A stretch of DNA of 64,000 bases from Ailanthus altissimus (taxonomy: Eukaryota; Streptophyta; Magnoliopsida; Sapindales; Simaroubaceae). The stretch lies in NCBI GenBank assembly GCA_946807835.1, contig OX327683.1, positions 10,545,001 through 10,609,000 of the forward strand, written 5' to 3'. Below, piece after piece: positions 63,501 to 64,000 of this stretch (positions within the stretch are counted from its first letter, which is position 1; each line of letters starts with the position of its first letter). The notes below the pieces were generated by a model. That model had not been told where the DNA came from. It saw only the letters and a program-made list of their open reading frames with translations, and did not search any database. Both the position numbers and the translations under genes were made by a program.

Positions 63501-64000
63501 AACTTCAATCTAACTAACGTGAAACTATCACAAACCTTCGTTCTCCGTGGATCAATGGTTGAGAATATCGATGGTGCATTCCGATACACAGTCAACAATG
63601 TCTCTTATAGTACGCCGGACACTCCATTGAAGCTGGCGGATTACTATGCATTAGGCTCTGGTTTTTACGAACTCGATTCATTTCCGACAAATGCTTCAAA
63701 TGTTGATCCTGTAAAAGGAGTTTTTGTTGCAACAGGAATCTATAAAGGATGGATAGAACTTGTTTTCAAGAATGACTTGGAAGTCATGGATGCTTGGCAT
63801 TTGGACGGCTATGGATTCTACGTCGTCGGGTATGTACATGGTCAATTTAAATTAGTAGATCAAGAACAAACAACTTAAAAATATTGAGGTCTGCGTATAT
63901 TTTTCTCCGATCTAAAATGGCACATCTTTGTCCATAGAGTTTAGCGACAATTTTCAACAATATAGAAAGATTACTAAGGCCAAATTATACCAATCTAAAT
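60543..64000 (+). CDS. SKU5-similar (SKS) multicopper-oxidase-like protein, gene 2 (3' end outside window)
   Basis: Six exons are readable: 60543-60698, 60860-60969, 61204-61474, 62012-62141, 62510-62876, 63458-63829; intron 6 runs on to the window end. Intron positions and phases equal those of gene 1. The start gives MTMLLSYNRNN followed by a hydrophobic stretch ending AANAADIFLDWHV, a likely signal peptide. A second ATG two codons on (60549) is equally possible. The three-domain cupredoxin plan shows the same ligand-poor motifs: TWNGIQH, SFFYFP and WHLDGY. Exon 3 is about four-fifths identical to gene 1 by eye. Exon 6 begins SIRLNKT where gene 1 has SIRWNMT, so a usually conserved Trp is Leu. 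The frame is intact in all six exons, so the gene is probably functional. Expected role is extracellular, in growth or pollen development, inferred from the family. Confidence 0.92.
61156..61187. repeat. TA microsatellite in intron 2 of SKS gene 2
   Basis: A run of alternating T and A with one interruption, directly upstream of the exon 3 acceptor. Likely length-variable. Confidence 0.8.

Overview
The window is nuclear DNA of a flowering plant, most likely a eudicot. It is AT-rich, its genes carry GT-AG introns, and it is packed with nested LTR retrotransposons, Mutator-like and hAT-like elements. I see no bacterial features, rRNA, functional tRNA or CRISPR.

Only two host genes can be supported, both on the + strand and both members of the SKU5/SKS family (multicopper-oxidase-like, copper-ligand-poor, secreted). 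SKS gene 1 (6778-11170) is complete: ten exons, a predicted 595-residue product with a signal peptide, three cupredoxin domains and a hydrophobic C-terminal tail that suggests GPI anchoring. SKS gene 2 (from 60543) is cut by the window end after exon 6. Its five intron positions and phases match gene 1 exactly, so the pair are tandem paralogues now about 49 kb apart.

The DNA between and around them is mobile-element debris. 0-6 kb: an LTR end, a Ty3/gypsy gag relic, a palindromic element whose two arms each carry a tRNA-like A box and B box, a tandem repeat, and a gypsy protease/RT relic. 11.5-21.2 kb: two minus-strand Ty1/copia relics (A and B) meeting under a solo LTR that has a perfect 5-bp target duplication. 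21.3-28.4 kb: a minus-strand LTR with an Athila-like internal region, LTR fragments, a hAT-like MITE, and the RNase H end plus LTR of a third copia element. 28.8-29.1 kb: a small MITE. 30.13-40.20 kb: a whole Mutator-like element (MULE) with terminal inverted repeats and a perfect 9-bp target duplication. It holds a broken MuDR-type transposase (+) and, facing it, a DUF1985/Ulp1-like protease gene (-), and is itself hit by a hAT-like MITE and a 2.2-kb solo LTR. 40.7-54.5 kb: more copies of that 2.2-kb LTR family, with a three-level nest at 46.2-51.7 kb, a second MULE transposase relic and gypsy-like LTR repeats. 54.6-60.0 kb: a plus-strand copia relic of the same family as element B, ending about 0.5 kb upstream of SKS gene 2.

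No transposable-element protein here looks intact. The SKS proteins would act at the cell wall or plasma membrane in directional growth or pollen development, as known for the family. The most system-like feature is the MULE carrying a Ulp1-type protease gene and shared subterminal GCATCTCGGG/CGAGAT motifs. All domain calls come from reading translations by eye, with no database search.
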